Shown: positions 1 through 8,206 of the stretch, in pieces
Numbering within the stretch: the first letter of the stretch is position 1
Layout of the letters: each line of letters opens with the position of its first letter
Source: Kribbella turkmenica
Lineage (GTDB): Bacteria > Actinomycetota > Actinomycetes > Propionibacteriales > Kribbellaceae
DNA: 34,995 nucleotides
Assembly (NCBI RefSeq): GCF_004348725.1
Contig: NZ_SMKR01000069.1
Location: 1-34,995, forward strand
Direction: 5' to 3'
Notes under the pieces: generated by a model
The model's database searches: none
What the model was told of the DNA's origin: nothing
What the model saw: only the letters and a program-made list of their open reading frames with translations
Made by a program: the position numbers and the translations under genes

Positions 1-1
1 G

Positions 2-586
2 ACGGTCGCCGTACCCGGTCCCGGACATGGCCATGGCGGCGGTGGCGGGCACGGTGCCGCGCTCGACCCGGAGGAGCTGCGGTACGCGCCGCGGCCGCCG
101 AAGCGGTTCCCATGGCTGCGGCGGATCGCGGTCCTGGCCGTCATCCTCGCGCTGATCGTCGGCGGCGGCTGGTTCGCGTACGCCTGGACGCAGAACCAGT
201 ACTACGTCGGCACCGACGGCGACTACGTGGCGATCTTCAAGGGTGTGGACGAGGACATTCCGGGGTTGACGCTGTCGAAGGTGTACGAGAAGCAGACGCT
301 CCAGGTGGACAAGCTGCCGACGTACAGCCGCGAGCAGGTGGAGAGCAACATCCGGGCCGACGACCTGCCCGGGGCGCGGACGATCGTGAACGAGCTGGAG
401 CGGGCCGCTGCCGAGTGCGCCGCCCGGGCGAAGCCGACGCCCACCCCCAAGCCCAGTACGCCGCCGGCCACCGTGCCGCCGGCGTCCACCCCGCCGAAGC
501 CGCCGGCGACCGTGCCGGCGACCACTCCGTCGGCCACGCCGACGCCCGGCACGGTGAACCCCGACGATTGTGACGGGGTCCGATGA
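2..586 (+). CDS. pstP: PP2C-type Ser/Thr protein phosphatase, C-terminal part (partial at window edge)
   Basis: Only the last 194 codons are inside the window; the catalytic PP2C domain lies upstream of base 1. What is visible is a Gly/His-rich linker, a basic juxtamembrane stretch, one membrane span at about fragment residues 41-61, then an extracellular part of roughly 130 residues ending in a Pro/Thr-rich stalk (repeats of the TPTPKP and PPATVP kind). This matches the membrane-anchored PstP phosphatase that opposes PknB in actinobacteria. The family identity rests mainly on context: the stop codon overlaps the rodA start (ATGA), and rodA, pbpA and pknB follow in the usual order. The role would be dephosphorylating PknB and its cell-wall substrates. 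The catalytic metal-binding aspartates cannot be checked here. Confidence 0.85.
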   Translation, partial: TVAVPGPGHGHGGGGGHGAALDPEELRYAPRPPKRFPWLRRIAVLAVILALIVGGGWFAYAWTQNQYYVGTDGDYVAIFKGVDEDIPGLTLSKVYEKQTLQVDKLPTYSREQVESNIRADDLPGARTIVNELERAAAECAARAKPTPTPKPSTPPATVPPASTPPKPPATVPATTPSATPTPGTVNPDDCDGVR

Positions 587-1983
587 GTATCGCGTCGACC
601 TCCGTCGTCCAGATCATCCCGCGCACCCGGCGCGGGGTGGAGCTGCTGCTGCTGATCATCGCGATCGTCGTCTCGGTCGGCGCGTACGTGAACATCGGCA
701 TCACCGTCCAGGACAAGGTCCCGGCGAGCACCGGGTACTACGCCGCCGGCATCGGACTGCTCGCCCTGATCGCCCACTTCGCGCTGCGCTTCCGGGCGCC
801 GTACGCCGACCCGGTGCTGCTGCCGTGCGCCGTCGTGCTGAACGGGCTCGGGGTGGCGATGATCCACCGGGTCGACCTCGGCATGGCCGCGGCCGCGGAG
901 GCCGCCGGGCGGGATCCGCGGTCACCGGCCGCGCCGCAGCAGATCACCTGGACCGCGGTCGGCATCGTCTTGTTCCTGGCCGTCATCCTGCTGATCCGCG
1001 ACCACCGGCGGCTGCAGGCGCTGACCTACACCGCCGGCCTGGCCGGCCTGGTGCTGCTGGTCCTGCCGCTGATCCCGGGTCTCGGCGTCAACATCAACGG
1101 CGCGCAGATCTGGGTCCGGCTGCTCGGGATGTCGTTCCAGCCGGGTGAGTTCGCCAAGCTCTTCCTGGTCGTCTTCTTCGCCGGCTACCTGGTGGTGAAG
1201 CGGGACGTGCTGACGCTGGCCGGGCACCGCTTCCTCGGCCTCGACCTGCCCCGCGCCCGCGACCTCGGCCCGATCCTGATCGCCTGGGCGGTCAGCCTCG
1301 GTGTGCTGGTCTTCGAGAAGGACCTCGGCTCGTCGCTGCTGTTCTTCGGCCTGTTCCTGATCCTGCTGTACGTGTCCACCGAGCGGGCCGGCTGGCTGAT
1401 CATCGGTGGCCTGCTGTTCGCCGGCGGCGCCTTCTTCGCGTCCCAGACCTTCGGCCACGTGCAGAAGCGCGTGGACGACTGGCTGCACCCGTTCAACGAG
1501 GTCGGCGGCCAGGTCGCGACCGCACTGATGGGCCAGGCCTGGGGCGGCGTCCTCGGCCGCGGCCTGGGCCAGGGCCGGCCGGAGGTGCTCGGCTTCTACG
1601 GCCAGAGCGACTTCATCATCTCCTCGTTCGGCGAGGAGCTCGGCCTGACCGGGCTGATGGCGATCATCCTGATCTACACGCTGATCGTGGAGCGCGGGCT
1701 GCGGACCGCGCTCGGCTGCCGGGACGTCTTCGGCAAGCTGATCGCGACCGGTCTGGCGATGTCGTTCGCGCTGCAGGTGTTCGTCATCATCGGCGGCGTC
1801 ACCGGGCTGATCCCGCTGACCGGTCTGGCCACGCCGTTCATGGCGCTGGGCGGTACGTCGCTGGTCGCGAACTGGGCGATCATCGCGCTGCTGCTGCGGA
1901 TCAGCGACCAGGCCCGCCGCCCGCAGACCCCGGCCGCCCCAGTGTCCGACGAAACGATCGCGATGGCGGTGCAGAAGCAGTGA
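583..1983 (+). CDS. rodA: SEDS-family peptidoglycan glycosyltransferase RodA/FtsW
   Basis: A 466-residue polytopic membrane protein of the SEDS family, which polymerises lipid II into glycan strands together with a class B PBP. Many hydrophobic segments are visible along the whole length. The family signatures are present: a GEFAK motif after FQP in the middle, the FEKDLGSSLLFF segment, and the C-terminal GLTGLIPLTGLATPF-like loop. The ATG overlaps the pstP stop by four bases, and the stop overlaps the GTG of pbpA, so translation of the three genes is probably coupled. Pairing with pbpA and pknB/pstP favours the elongation-type RodA rather than the division FtsW. The length is normal for the actinobacterial family, and no defects were seen. 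Confidence 0.95.
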   Translation: MSIASTSVVQIIPRTRRGVELLLLIIAIVVSVGAYVNIGITVQDKVPASTGYYAAGIGLLALIAHFALRFRAPYADPVLLPCAVVLNGLGVAMIHRVDLGMAAAAEAAGRDPRSPAAPQQITWTAVGIVLFLAVILLIRDHRRLQALTYTAGLAGLVLLVLPLIPGLGVNINGAQIWVRLLGMSFQPGEFAKLFLVVFFAGYLVVKRDVLTLAGHRFLGLDLPRARDLGPILIAWAVSLGVLVFEKDLGSSLLFFGLFLILLYVSTERAGWLIIGGLLFAGGAFFASQTFGHVQKRVDDWLHPFNEVGGQVATALMGQAWGGVLGRGLGQGRPEVLGFYGQSDFIISSFGEELGLTGLMAIILIYTLIVERGLRTALGCRDVFGKLIATGLAMSFALQVFVIIGGVTGLIPLTGLATPFMALGGTSLVANWAIIALLLRISDQARRPQTPAAPVSDETIAMAVQKQ

Positions 1984-3431
1984 ACTCAGCGATCCGGCGA
2001 CTCGCCGTGGCGGCGATCATCCTGATGCTCGCGCTGATGGCGAACTCGACCTACCTGCAGGCCTTCCGGGCCGGCGACCTGAACGCGCGCAACGACAACC
2101 GGCGGGTGCGGGACTCGCAGTTCTCGGTCGACCGCGGCCCGATCCTGATCGGCAGTACGCCGGTCGCGCAGAGCAAACCGTCGACCGACCGGTTCCAGTT
2201 CCAGCGCACGTACGCCGCCGGCCCGGTCTACGCGCCGGTGACCGGCTTCTACTCGTACCTGTACGGCCGGGCCGGGATCGAGCTGACCCAGAACGCCGAG
2301 CTGAACGGGTCCGACCCGTCGATGGCGTTCCGCCGGGTGATCGACGTGATCACCAACCGGCGTCAGCAGGGCGCCAGCGTGACGCTGACGCTGAACGCCG
2401 CGGCCCAGCAGGCGGCGTACGCCGGATTGGCCGGCAAGACCGGCGCGGTGGTGGCGATCGAGCCCAAGACCGGTCGGGTGCTCGCGCTGGCGACCCGGCC
2501 GTCGTACGACCCGAACCGGCTCGCCTCCCACGACCTGAACGATGTCAGCGCGGCGTGGAAGGAACTGACCGAGGCGCCCGGTAAGCCGATGTCGAACCGG
2601 GCGGTCAAGGAGCTCTACCCGCCGGGCTCGACGTTCAAGCTGGTGACCGCGGCCGCGGCGCTGTCGAGCGGCAAGTACACGCCGGAGACGAAGGTGCACT
2701 CGCCGGCCGAGCTGCCGCTGCCGCAGACCACCGTCCCGCTGGTGAACGAGAACGGCCGGAACTGCGGCGGCAGCGACAACGCGACGCTGACGGTCGCGCT
2801 GCGGAACTCCTGCAACACCGCGTTCGGCACCATCGGTCTGGACCTGAAGGCCGACGCGCTGCGCGAGCAGGCCGCCAAGTTCGGCTTCGGCGAGCGGCAG
2901 CTGCCCGAGCTGGGCGCGGTCGCCAGCCGGTTCCCGGCCGACCCGAACGAGCCGCAGACCGCGCAGTCCGCGATCGGTCAGTTCGACGTTCAGGCGACGC
3001 CGCTGCAGATGGCGATGGTGGCCGCCGGGATCGCGAACAAGGGCGAGGTGATGAAGCCCTACCTGGTGCAGAACGTGAAGACCCACGACCTGAAGACGGT
3101 CTCCGAGACCAAGCCCGAGTCGCTGCACCAGGCGGTCACGCCGGAGGTCGCCGCCCAGCTGACCCAGATGATGGTCGACGTGGTCGCCAACGGCACCGGC
3201 AAGCCGGGCCGGATCAGCGGGGTCCAGGTGGCCGGCAAGACCGGTACCGCGCAGACGTCGCCGGAGCGGCCGCCGTTCGCCTGGTTCACCGCGTTCGCTC
3301 CGGCCGACGACCCGAAGATCGCGGTCGCGGTGATGATCGAGGACGCGAACATCCCGCGCAACGACATCGCCGGTGGCACCCTGGCGGCACCGATCGCCAA
3401 ACGGGTGATGGAGGCGGTGCTGGGCCAGTGA
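1980..3431 (+). CDS. pbpA: Class B penicillin-binding protein (D,D-transpeptidase) PbpA
   Basis: 483 residues. An N-terminal anchor helix lies at about residues 7-28, followed by a short pedestal region and a transpeptidase domain. The three active-site motifs are present: STFK with the acyl-serine at S217, SCN at 277-279, and KTG at 420-422 followed by TAQ. The product crosslinks peptidoglycan outside the membrane and is the usual partner of the preceding SEDS polymerase. The start is GTG at 1980, which overlaps the rodA stop and implies translational coupling. Its length fits the compact actinobacterial PbpA. It is followed by a 124-bp gap before pknB, where many relatives carry pknA. Confidence 0.95.
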   Translation: MNSAIRRLAVAAIILMLALMANSTYLQAFRAGDLNARNDNRRVRDSQFSVDRGPILIGSTPVAQSKPSTDRFQFQRTYAAGPVYAPVTGFYSYLYGRAGIELTQNAELNGSDPSMAFRRVIDVITNRRQQGASVTLTLNAAAQQAAYAGLAGKTGAVVAIEPKTGRVLALATRPSYDPNRLASHDLNDVSAAWKELTEAPGKPMSNRAVKELYPPGSTFKLVTAAAALSSGKYTPETKVHSPAELPLPQTTVPLVNENGRNCGGSDNATLTVALRNSCNTAFGTIGLDLKADALREQAAKFGFGERQLPELGAVASRFPADPNEPQTAQSAIGQFDVQATPLQMAMVAAGIANKGEVMKPYLVQNVKTHDLKTVSETKPESLHQAVTPEVAAQLTQMMVDVVANGTGKPGRISGVQVAGKTGTAQTSPERPPFAWFTAFAPADDPKIAVAVMIEDANIPRNDIAGGTLAAPIAKRVMEAVLGQ

Positions 3432-3555
3432 CGGGTCGACGAACACGATACGGAATGATGCCGTGACGGTGCGTCTTTCCAACGGGGTTCCACGTGCGGC
3501 GACGGCTACCGTGGGCAAGTTGAGTGTGTTTCCGGACAGGTTGGAAGGCTGAGTC

Positions 3556-5382
3556 ATGACATCGCAGGCACGTCTCGTCGGCGGCCGGTACGAAGAAGGC
3601 GAACCGCTCGGCCGCGGCGGCATGGCCGACGTCCGCAAGGGCGTGGACAACCGGCTCGGCCGGGCGGTCGCGATCAAGCGGCTGCGGGTCGACCTGGCCA
3701 GCGACGCCACCTTCCAGGCCCGGTTCCGGCGGGAGGCCCAGTCGGCCGCCTCGCTGAACCACCCGACCATCGTCTCGGTGTACGACACCGGCGAGGAGCC
3801 CGACCCGAACGGCTCCGGCATCACCATCCCGTACATCGTGATGGAGCTGGTGACCGGCAAGACCCTGCGTGACCTGATCCGCGAGGGCCGCAAGATCATG
3901 CCCGAGCGCGCCCTGGAGATCACCTCCGGTGTGCTCGAGGCACTCGACTACAGCCACCGGGCCGGCATCGTCCACCGCGACATCAAGCCCGGGAACGTGA
4001 TGCTGACCCCGCAGGGCCAGGTCAAGGTGATGGACTTCGGCATCGCCCGGGCGGTCGCGGACACCTCGTCCACGATGACCCAGACCGCGGCCGTCATCGG
4101 CACGGCGCAGTACCTGTCGCCGGAGCAGGCCCGCGGTGAGACCGTCGACGCGCGGTCGGACCTGTACTCCACCGGCTGCCTGCTGTACGAACTGCTGACC
4201 GGGCGGCCGCCGTTCGTCGGTGAGTCGCCGGTGTCGGTCGCGTACCAGCACGTCCGGGAGCAGGCGCTGCCGCCGTCGTCGTTCGACCCCGACATCCCGC
4301 CGGAGGTCGACGCCGTCGTCCTCAAGGCGCTCGCGAAGAGCCGCGAGGAGCGGTACCAGAGCGCCGCCGAGATGCGCCAGGACATCCACCGGGTGCTGGC
4401 CGGCCAGCAGGTGACCGCGCCGATGGCCGCGGTCGCCGAGACCCGCGCGCTGGCGCCGACGGTGGCCCAGACAGCGGCCACCCAGGCCTACCGGCAGACC
4501 GGCGCCGACGACCTGCTGCCGCCGGACGACGGGATCGACGAGGCCGAGGCGGCCCGCTCCCGGCGCAACCGCGGACTCGCCTACTTCCTGCTCGGCCTGG
4601 CGATCGTGGCGGTCGCCGTCGGCGCCTACGCCCTGTTCACCAGCATGAACAAGGACAACGGCGGCACGGCGAACCCACCGGCCAAGGTGGCGGTCCCGGA
4701 CGTCACGGGGAAGTCGCTGACGGAGGCGACCGCACTGTTGTCCGAGAAGGGCTTGAAGATCACCTCGACCAGCGCGAAGAACGACACGGTCGGGCGGGGC
4801 CTGATCATCGAGCAGACGCCGCCGGCGGAGACCCAGGCTGACCCCGGCTCGACCGTCAACGTGGTGATCTCGGCCGGTCGCAGCGCCTTCCCGGTGCCGG
4901 ACGTCATCGGCAAGTCCGAGTCGGCTGCCCGGAAGGAACTGGAAGGCACCGCGGCGAATTTCAAGGTCAAGGAAGCCACCCAGGAACAGGACAGCCCGGA
5001 GAAGAAGGGCACCGTGCTGGCCGTCAGCCCGGACCCGAGCGGGATGTACCCGTCCGGCACCGAGTTCACCCTGACCGTGTCCACCGGCGTGGAGCTGGTC
5101 GACGTGCCGAACGTGGTCACCCAGCTGCAGGACGACGCGACCAAGACGCTGAAGGATCTCGGCTTCCGCGTCGGCTACGCCACCGCAAGCGACCCCAACG
5201 CGGCCGACCAGACGGTGCTCAAGCAGAGCGTCAAGGCGAACACCAAGGCGCCGAAGGGCTCACTGGTCACGCTGACGGTGAACGACGCGGGCGAGCCGAC
5301 ACCGCCGCCGTCGTCACCGACGCCGTCCGAGTCGGAGACTCCGGACGATCCGGTCACCCCGCCGATCACCATCGGCGGCTGA
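3556..5382 (+). CDS. pknB: Transmembrane PASTA-domain Ser/Thr protein kinase PknB
   Basis: 608 residues. The cytoplasmic Hanks-type kinase occupies about residues 12-285, with glycine loop GRGGMADV, lysine K41, the HRDIKPGN catalytic loop (D142) and DFG (D160). A linker with several TQTA/ETRA threonines leads to one membrane helix at about 341-361. Three extracellular PASTA repeats follow, each opening with VPDV or VPNV, then a Pro/Ser/Thr tail. PknB senses lipid II or muropeptides and phosphorylates cell-wall synthesis and division proteins; PstP reverses this. Four PASTA repeats are common in actinobacterial PknB, so three is slightly short. The start is ATG with GGAAGG upstream (from 3542). 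The 124-bp leader may hold its own promoter. Confidence 0.95.
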   Translation: MTSQARLVGGRYEEGEPLGRGGMADVRKGVDNRLGRAVAIKRLRVDLASDATFQARFRREAQSAASLNHPTIVSVYDTGEEPDPNGSGITIPYIVMELVTGKTLRDLIREGRKIMPERALEITSGVLEALDYSHRAGIVHRDIKPGNVMLTPQGQVKVMDFGIARAVADTSSTMTQTAAVIGTAQYLSPEQARGETVDARSDLYSTGCLLYELLTGRPPFVGESPVSVAYQHVREQALPPSSFDPDIPPEVDAVVLKALAKSREERYQSAAEMRQDIHRVLAGQQVTAPMAAVAETRALAPTVAQTAATQAYRQTGADDLLPPDDGIDEAEAARSRRNRGLAYFLLGLAIVAVAVGAYALFTSMNKDNGGTANPPAKVAVPDVTGKSLTEATALLSEKGLKITSTSAKNDTVGRGLIIEQTPPAETQADPGSTVNVVISAGRSAFPVPDVIGKSESAARKELEGTAANFKVKEATQEQDSPEKKGTVLAVSPDPSGMYPSGTEFTLTVSTGVELVDVPNVVTQLQDDATKTLKDLGFRVGYATASDPNAADQTVLKQSVKANTKAPKGSLVTLTVNDAGEPTPPPSSPTPSESETPDDPVTPPITIGG

Positions 5383-5389
5383 CACGACG

Positions 5390-5401
5390 AAGCCCCCCGC
5401 G
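5390..5401. terminator. Left arm of a convergent-gene terminator split by the IS
   Basis: AAGCCCCCCGCG, starting 8 bases after the pknB stop. It is the exact reverse complement of CGCGGGGGGCTT at 6232-6243, on the other side of the IS element. The two arms plus a CAG loop would form a perfect 12-bp hairpin if the IS were absent. It would have served both pknB and the convergent amidotransferase gene. Confidence 0.85.
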
Positions 5402-5404
5402 CAG

Positions 5405-6228
5405 TGAGCTGGTCCCGGAAAGTTGGACTGGTTTGAGTAAGAGGTTATAGAGGGTTTCTAGGCTGCGAGGGTCTGGGTCCGGTAGTGCACCGGGCTCAGG
5501 CCCTCGAGTTGTGTGGAGATTCGGTGGTTGTTGTACCAGCCGACGTACTGGTGCAGCGCTTCGGCCAGCGCCTCGACGGAGGCGTATCGGGTGTGGTTGA
5601 AGAGTTCTTCTTTGAGGTGCCCGAACCAGTTCTCGATGACGGCGTTGTCGTAGCAGTTGGCTTTGCGGACATCGACTGTGTCGCGTCGGCGTCGGCGAGC
5701 AGCCGCTGCCAGGAGCGGTGCTGGTACTGGAATCCTTGGTCGGAGTGCACCAGCGGCGCCTGGCCAGGGCCGAGGGTGGCCAGGGCGTCGGGCAACGAGT
5801 TGTTGGTCAGGTCCAGGTTCGGCGAGGTGCCGATCGCGTAGGCGATGATCTGGTGGTCGAACAAGTCCATCACCGGCGACAGGTAGAGCTTGCGGTCCCC
5901 GACGCGGAACGCCAGCACGGTCACCGGCTCCCCCGCCAGGAACCGCTCCACCACAGCCAGCTTGAACTCGAACGAGTACGACCGTTTCGCCGGCCTGGTC
6001 AACAACGCTCCTCTGCCCCAGATCCGCCACCGCTGATACAGCATCTTCACCGGGTCACACGCCACCACCAACTGCCGCGCGACACCCCCCGGACCCAGCC
6101 CCCGCTCGAACAAACCTACCGCCAGCGCCCGCTGCGCCGCGCTCAGCGAACTACGACGATCCATACAAAACACTCCCCAGAAGCCGGAACTGAATTCTCA
6201 GTCCAACTTCTGGGCAGCAGTTCATTCA
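5405..6228 (-). mobile_element. Degenerate IS3-family (IS150-like) insertion sequence, internally deleted
   Basis: An 824-bp element with TG...CA ends and imperfect inverted repeats of about 25 bp, both ending AAGTTGGACT on the inner side (left end from 5405; right end 6200-6224, plus an extra tandem TTCA to 6228). It is flanked by the direct repeat CAG at 5402-5404 and 6229-6231, a plausible 3-bp target duplication. Intact relatives are about 1.2-1.5 kb, so roughly half a kilobase is missing. The internal reading frame fuses the front of OrfA to the back half of OrfB and carries a further frameshift, so the copy cannot encode its own transposase. The ends look intact enough that mobilisation in trans by a full-length relative cannot be excluded. 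Confidence 0.85.
5458..6164 (-). pseudogene. IS3-family transposase remnant (OrfA-OrfB fusion, frameshifted)
   Basis: Reading from ATG 6164, about 85 residues resemble the helix-turn-helix OrfA of IS150-like elements (MDRRSSLSAAQRALAVGLFE onward). The frame then passes at about 5905 directly into the OrfB integrase core (GDRKLYLSPVMDLFDHQIIA). The N-terminal part of OrfB with the first catalytic Asp is therefore lost. The second Asp survives in HSDQGFQYQ. Just after QSMS, at about 5667, one C appears deleted: the expected continuation RKANCYDNAVIENWFGHLKE, with the catalytic Glu, is found in the neighbouring frame down to 5458. Two independent lesions make this a dead transposase gene. Confidence 0.85.
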
Positions 6229-6231
6229 CAG

Positions 6232-6243
6232 CGCGGGGGGCTT
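6232..6243. terminator. Right arm of the split terminator
   Basis: CGCGGGGGGCTT followed by TTCTC, 10 bases beyond the stop codon of the minus-strand amidotransferase gene at 6254. It pairs perfectly with 5390-5401. With 827 bp now in the loop the hairpin is unlikely to work as before, so transcripts from either side may run into the IS and the opposing gene. Confidence 0.8.
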
Positions 6244-6253
6244 TCTCGTAGGT

Positions 6254-6880
6254 TCAGCTGACGACGGGCGCCAGGCCGGCGGAGCGGGCGACGGCGGCCG
6301 GGTCGCCGCACATCACCAGCCAGTTGGCGAGCATCCGGTGGCCACCTTCGGTGAGCACCGACTCGGGGTGGAACTGGACGCCCTCGACCGGGAGATCGCG
6401 GTGCCGGGCCGCCATGATCACGCCGGCCTCGGTCCGCGCCGTCACCTGCAGCTCGTCCGGCACGGTGTCCTGGGCGATCGCGAGCGAGTGGTACCGGGTC
6501 GCGGTGAACGGCGACGGCAGTCCGGCGAGCACGCCGGCGCCCTCGTGGAACACCTGGCTCGTCTTGCCGTGCAACAGCTCGTCGGCCCGGCCGACCACCC
6601 CGCCGTACGCGACGCCGATCGCCTGCAAGCCCAGGCAGACGCCGAAGATCGGGACCTGGCCGGCCTTCTCCTTGATGATGTCCACGCAGGCGCCGGCCTC
6701 TTCCGGCGTACCAGGGCCGGGCGAGAGCAGCACACCGTCGTACCCGGTGACCTGGTCGGGAGTGACTTCGTCGTTGCGGAGCACGGTGGTCTCGGCCTGC
6801 AGTTGCTGCAGGTACTGCACCAGGTTGTAGACGAAGGAGTCGTAGTTGTCGACGACGAGGATCCGCGGCATGCGGACCAT
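6254..6880 (-). CDS. trpG: Anthranilate/aminodeoxychorismate synthase component II (glutamine amidotransferase)
   Basis: 208 residues, a class I glutamine amidotransferase supplying ammonia to a chorismate-using partner for tryptophan or folate (p-aminobenzoate) synthesis. It starts like the family (ILVVDNYDSFVYNLVQYL), has the oxyanion motif LLSPGPGTP, the nucleophile C82 in GVCLGLQAIG, and H171/E173 in VQFHPESVLTEGG, a complete triad. In actinobacteria this gene sits between pknB and crgA and is called trpG or pabA; the sequence alone cannot say which synthase it serves. The synthase partner is not in this window. ATG 6880 is used, but the internal ATG at codon 4 is equally possible. A 15-bp gap to the upstream DUF881 gene suggests cotranscription. 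Confidence 0.92.
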   Translation of the reverse strand: MVRMPRILVVDNYDSFVYNLVQYLQQLQAETTVLRNDEVTPDQVTGYDGVLLSPGPGTPEEAGACVDIIKEKAGQVPIFGVCLGLQAIGVAYGGVVGRADELLHGKTSQVFHEGAGVLAGLPSPFTATRYHSLAIAQDTVPDELQVTARTEAGVIMAARHRDLPVEGVQFHPESVLTEGGHRMLANWLVMCGDPAAVARSAGLAPVVS

Positions 6881-6895
6881 TGTGACAGGGGCCGG

Positions 6896-7693
6896 CTAGC
6901 GCCCGCTCGCGGTCGGGCTGCCCGACGGCGTCTGCTCGAACCCGGGCACGGTCGCGCTCTGCAGGTCGAGGGTGCCCTCGTAGGCCGGCATCGCGATCGA
7001 CGACTCGTTCTTCACCTCGTAGCCGAGCTGGAACTTGACCACGTAATCCTGCAGGTTGTCGATGTACTGCGAGTCGTCCAGCGCCTTCTGCAGCTTCTGC
7101 CGGTCCCCGATGGCGGTGATCTTGTACGGCGGCAGGTAGGGCACGCCGTGCAGGACGACGGAGTTGCCGACGCACTTGATCCCGGTGGTGGAGATGACCC
7201 GGTGGTTCTGGATCGAGATCGCGTCCGCGCCGCCGGCCCAGAGCGCGTTCACCACGGCCTGGATGTCCTGCTGGTGGATCACCAGCCAGTCGGCGTCGAC
7301 GTCCGGGTTCTCCTTGACCACCTCGCGGGGCGCGTCCTTCAGGGTGACGGTCAGTCCGGGCCCGGTGACCGGCGTCGTGCCGACCTGCTCGGACAGTTCC
7401 TTCAGCTCGGCGGACAGCTTCGGGTCGATCGAGCCCTGCTGCGCCTGCAGCTTCTCGATGTCCTGGGTCAGGGCCGCGTGCTGGCGGACCAGGCTCGCGC
7501 TGCGACGGCTCTGTTCCTCCACCAGCCCGGCGAGCGTAGTGTTGCGGCTAGGGCGCAGGTCGGTGCCCCGGGCGTTGGTGGCGCTGGTCGCGAACAGCAG
7601 GCCGGCGCACAGCAGCGCCAACGGCGCTCCCGCGCGCCACAGCGAAATCCGCCTGAACCTACGCACCAGTGATCTCCAGGTTGCTGTCTGCAC
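6896..7693 (-). CDS. DUF881 family membrane-anchored protein
   Basis: 265 residues from a GTG start. A basic N-terminus is followed by a signal-anchor helix at about residues 19-38, then a coiled-coil-like stretch (NTTLAGLVEEQSRRSASLVR onward, about 50-95). A conserved globular domain follows, with the motifs TVTLKDAP, VIHQQDIQAVVNALWAGGAD, SIQNHRVI and NSVVLHGVPYLPPY, typical of DUF881 (YlxW/YlxX-like) proteins. In actinobacteria this gene is a fixed neighbour of crgA and trpG; its biochemical role is unknown, and a link to division or cell-wall work is inferred from location only. The domain should lie outside the membrane. The short spacing to the next gene downstream suggests an operon. 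Confidence 0.85.
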   Translation of the reverse strand: MQTATWRSLVRRFRRISLWRAGAPLALLCAGLLFATSATNARGTDLRPSRNTTLAGLVEEQSRRSASLVRQHAALTQDIEKLQAQQGSIDPKLSAELKELSEQVGTTPVTGPGLTVTLKDAPREVVKENPDVDADWLVIHQQDIQAVVNALWAGGADAISIQNHRVISTTGIKCVGNSVVLHGVPYLPPYKITAIGDRQKLQKALDDSQYIDNLQDYVVKFQLGYEVKNESSIAMPAYEGTLDLQSATVPGFEQTPSGSPTASGR

Positions 7694-7708
7694 TACGCTA
7701 ACCCGGGA

Positions 7709-7729
7709 CCGGACCCGACTACGGTCCGG
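7709..7729. promoter_or_regulatory. Inverted repeat between divergent DUF881 and crgA genes
   Basis: CCGGACC and GGTCCGG are separated by 7 bases (7709-7715 and 7723-7729), within the 84-bp divergent intergenic region. It could be an operator or a leader hairpin of crgA. No regulator is identified. The crgA ribosome site AAGGAG is at 7765-7770. Confidence 0.35.
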
Positions 7730-7777
7730 GCCTGAGCCCCAGAGCTCAGCTTATGCGTCCTTACAAGGAGTTCAGTC

Positions 7778-8038
7778 GTGCCCGAGTCGAGCAGTCGCAA
7801 CAAGAAGAAGACCGACAAGGTCAAGGCGGAGAAGACGCCGAAGAAGCCGCGCACCACCAGCCGCGCCTGGGTGGCGCCGCTGATGCTGGCCTGCTGGCTG
7901 CTCGGGCTCGCCTGGCTGGTCGTCTTCTACGTAGCGGGCCAGGACATCCCGGTGATGGACGACCTGGGCAACTGGAACCTGCTGATCGGCATGGGCCTGA
8001 TCGCCGTCGGTTTCGTCGTCTCCACCCAGTGGATCTAG
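7778..8038 (+). CDS. crgA: Cell division protein CrgA
   Basis: 86 residues: a Lys/Arg-rich cytoplasmic head (residues 1-29), two membrane helices at about 31-54 and 66-84, and a short loop ([14 protein letters not shown]) between them. Both the length and the pattern [20 protein letters not shown]...[20 protein letters not shown] are typical of CrgA. This small actinobacterial divisome protein influences FtsZ ring assembly and recruits peptidoglycan synthases. The start is GTG at 7778 with AAGGAG seven bases upstream. It is transcribed away from the DUF881/trpG pair, in its standard genomic position. Confidence 0.93.
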   Translation: MPESSSRNKKKTDKVKAEKTPKKPRTTSRAWVAPLMLACWLLGLAWLVVFYVAGQDIPVMDDLGNWNLLIGMGLIAVGFVVSTQWI

Positions 8039-8051
8039 CCCGCCGCCGAGT

Positions 8052-8074
8052 CTCGCCGGACAGTTCCCGGCGAG
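8052..8074 (+). terminator. Possible crgA terminator hairpin
   Basis: CTCGCCGG and CCGGCGAG (8 bp perfect stem, 7-base loop) lie 14 bases after the crgA stop. There is no clear T-tract, as is common in high-GC actinobacteria, so terminator function is a guess. Confidence 0.45.
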
Positions 8075-8206
8075 CCGCCTAGTCCTCAGCCGGTCATCGG
8101 GCGCGCCTGGCCGAGGTCCGTGGTCAACTGCCGCGTTTGCGGGTGTCGTAGAGGACGACGTCGGCCGGTACCTCAACCGCCTGGCCGCGGAATCACAGGC
8201 GTGAAG

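Noticed and set aside
1986-3923. 645-residue minus-strand open frame opposite pbpA and pknB
   Set aside because: Arginine- and histidine-rich composition, no domain, and it lies fully antisense to two clear genes; a GC-rich frame shadow.
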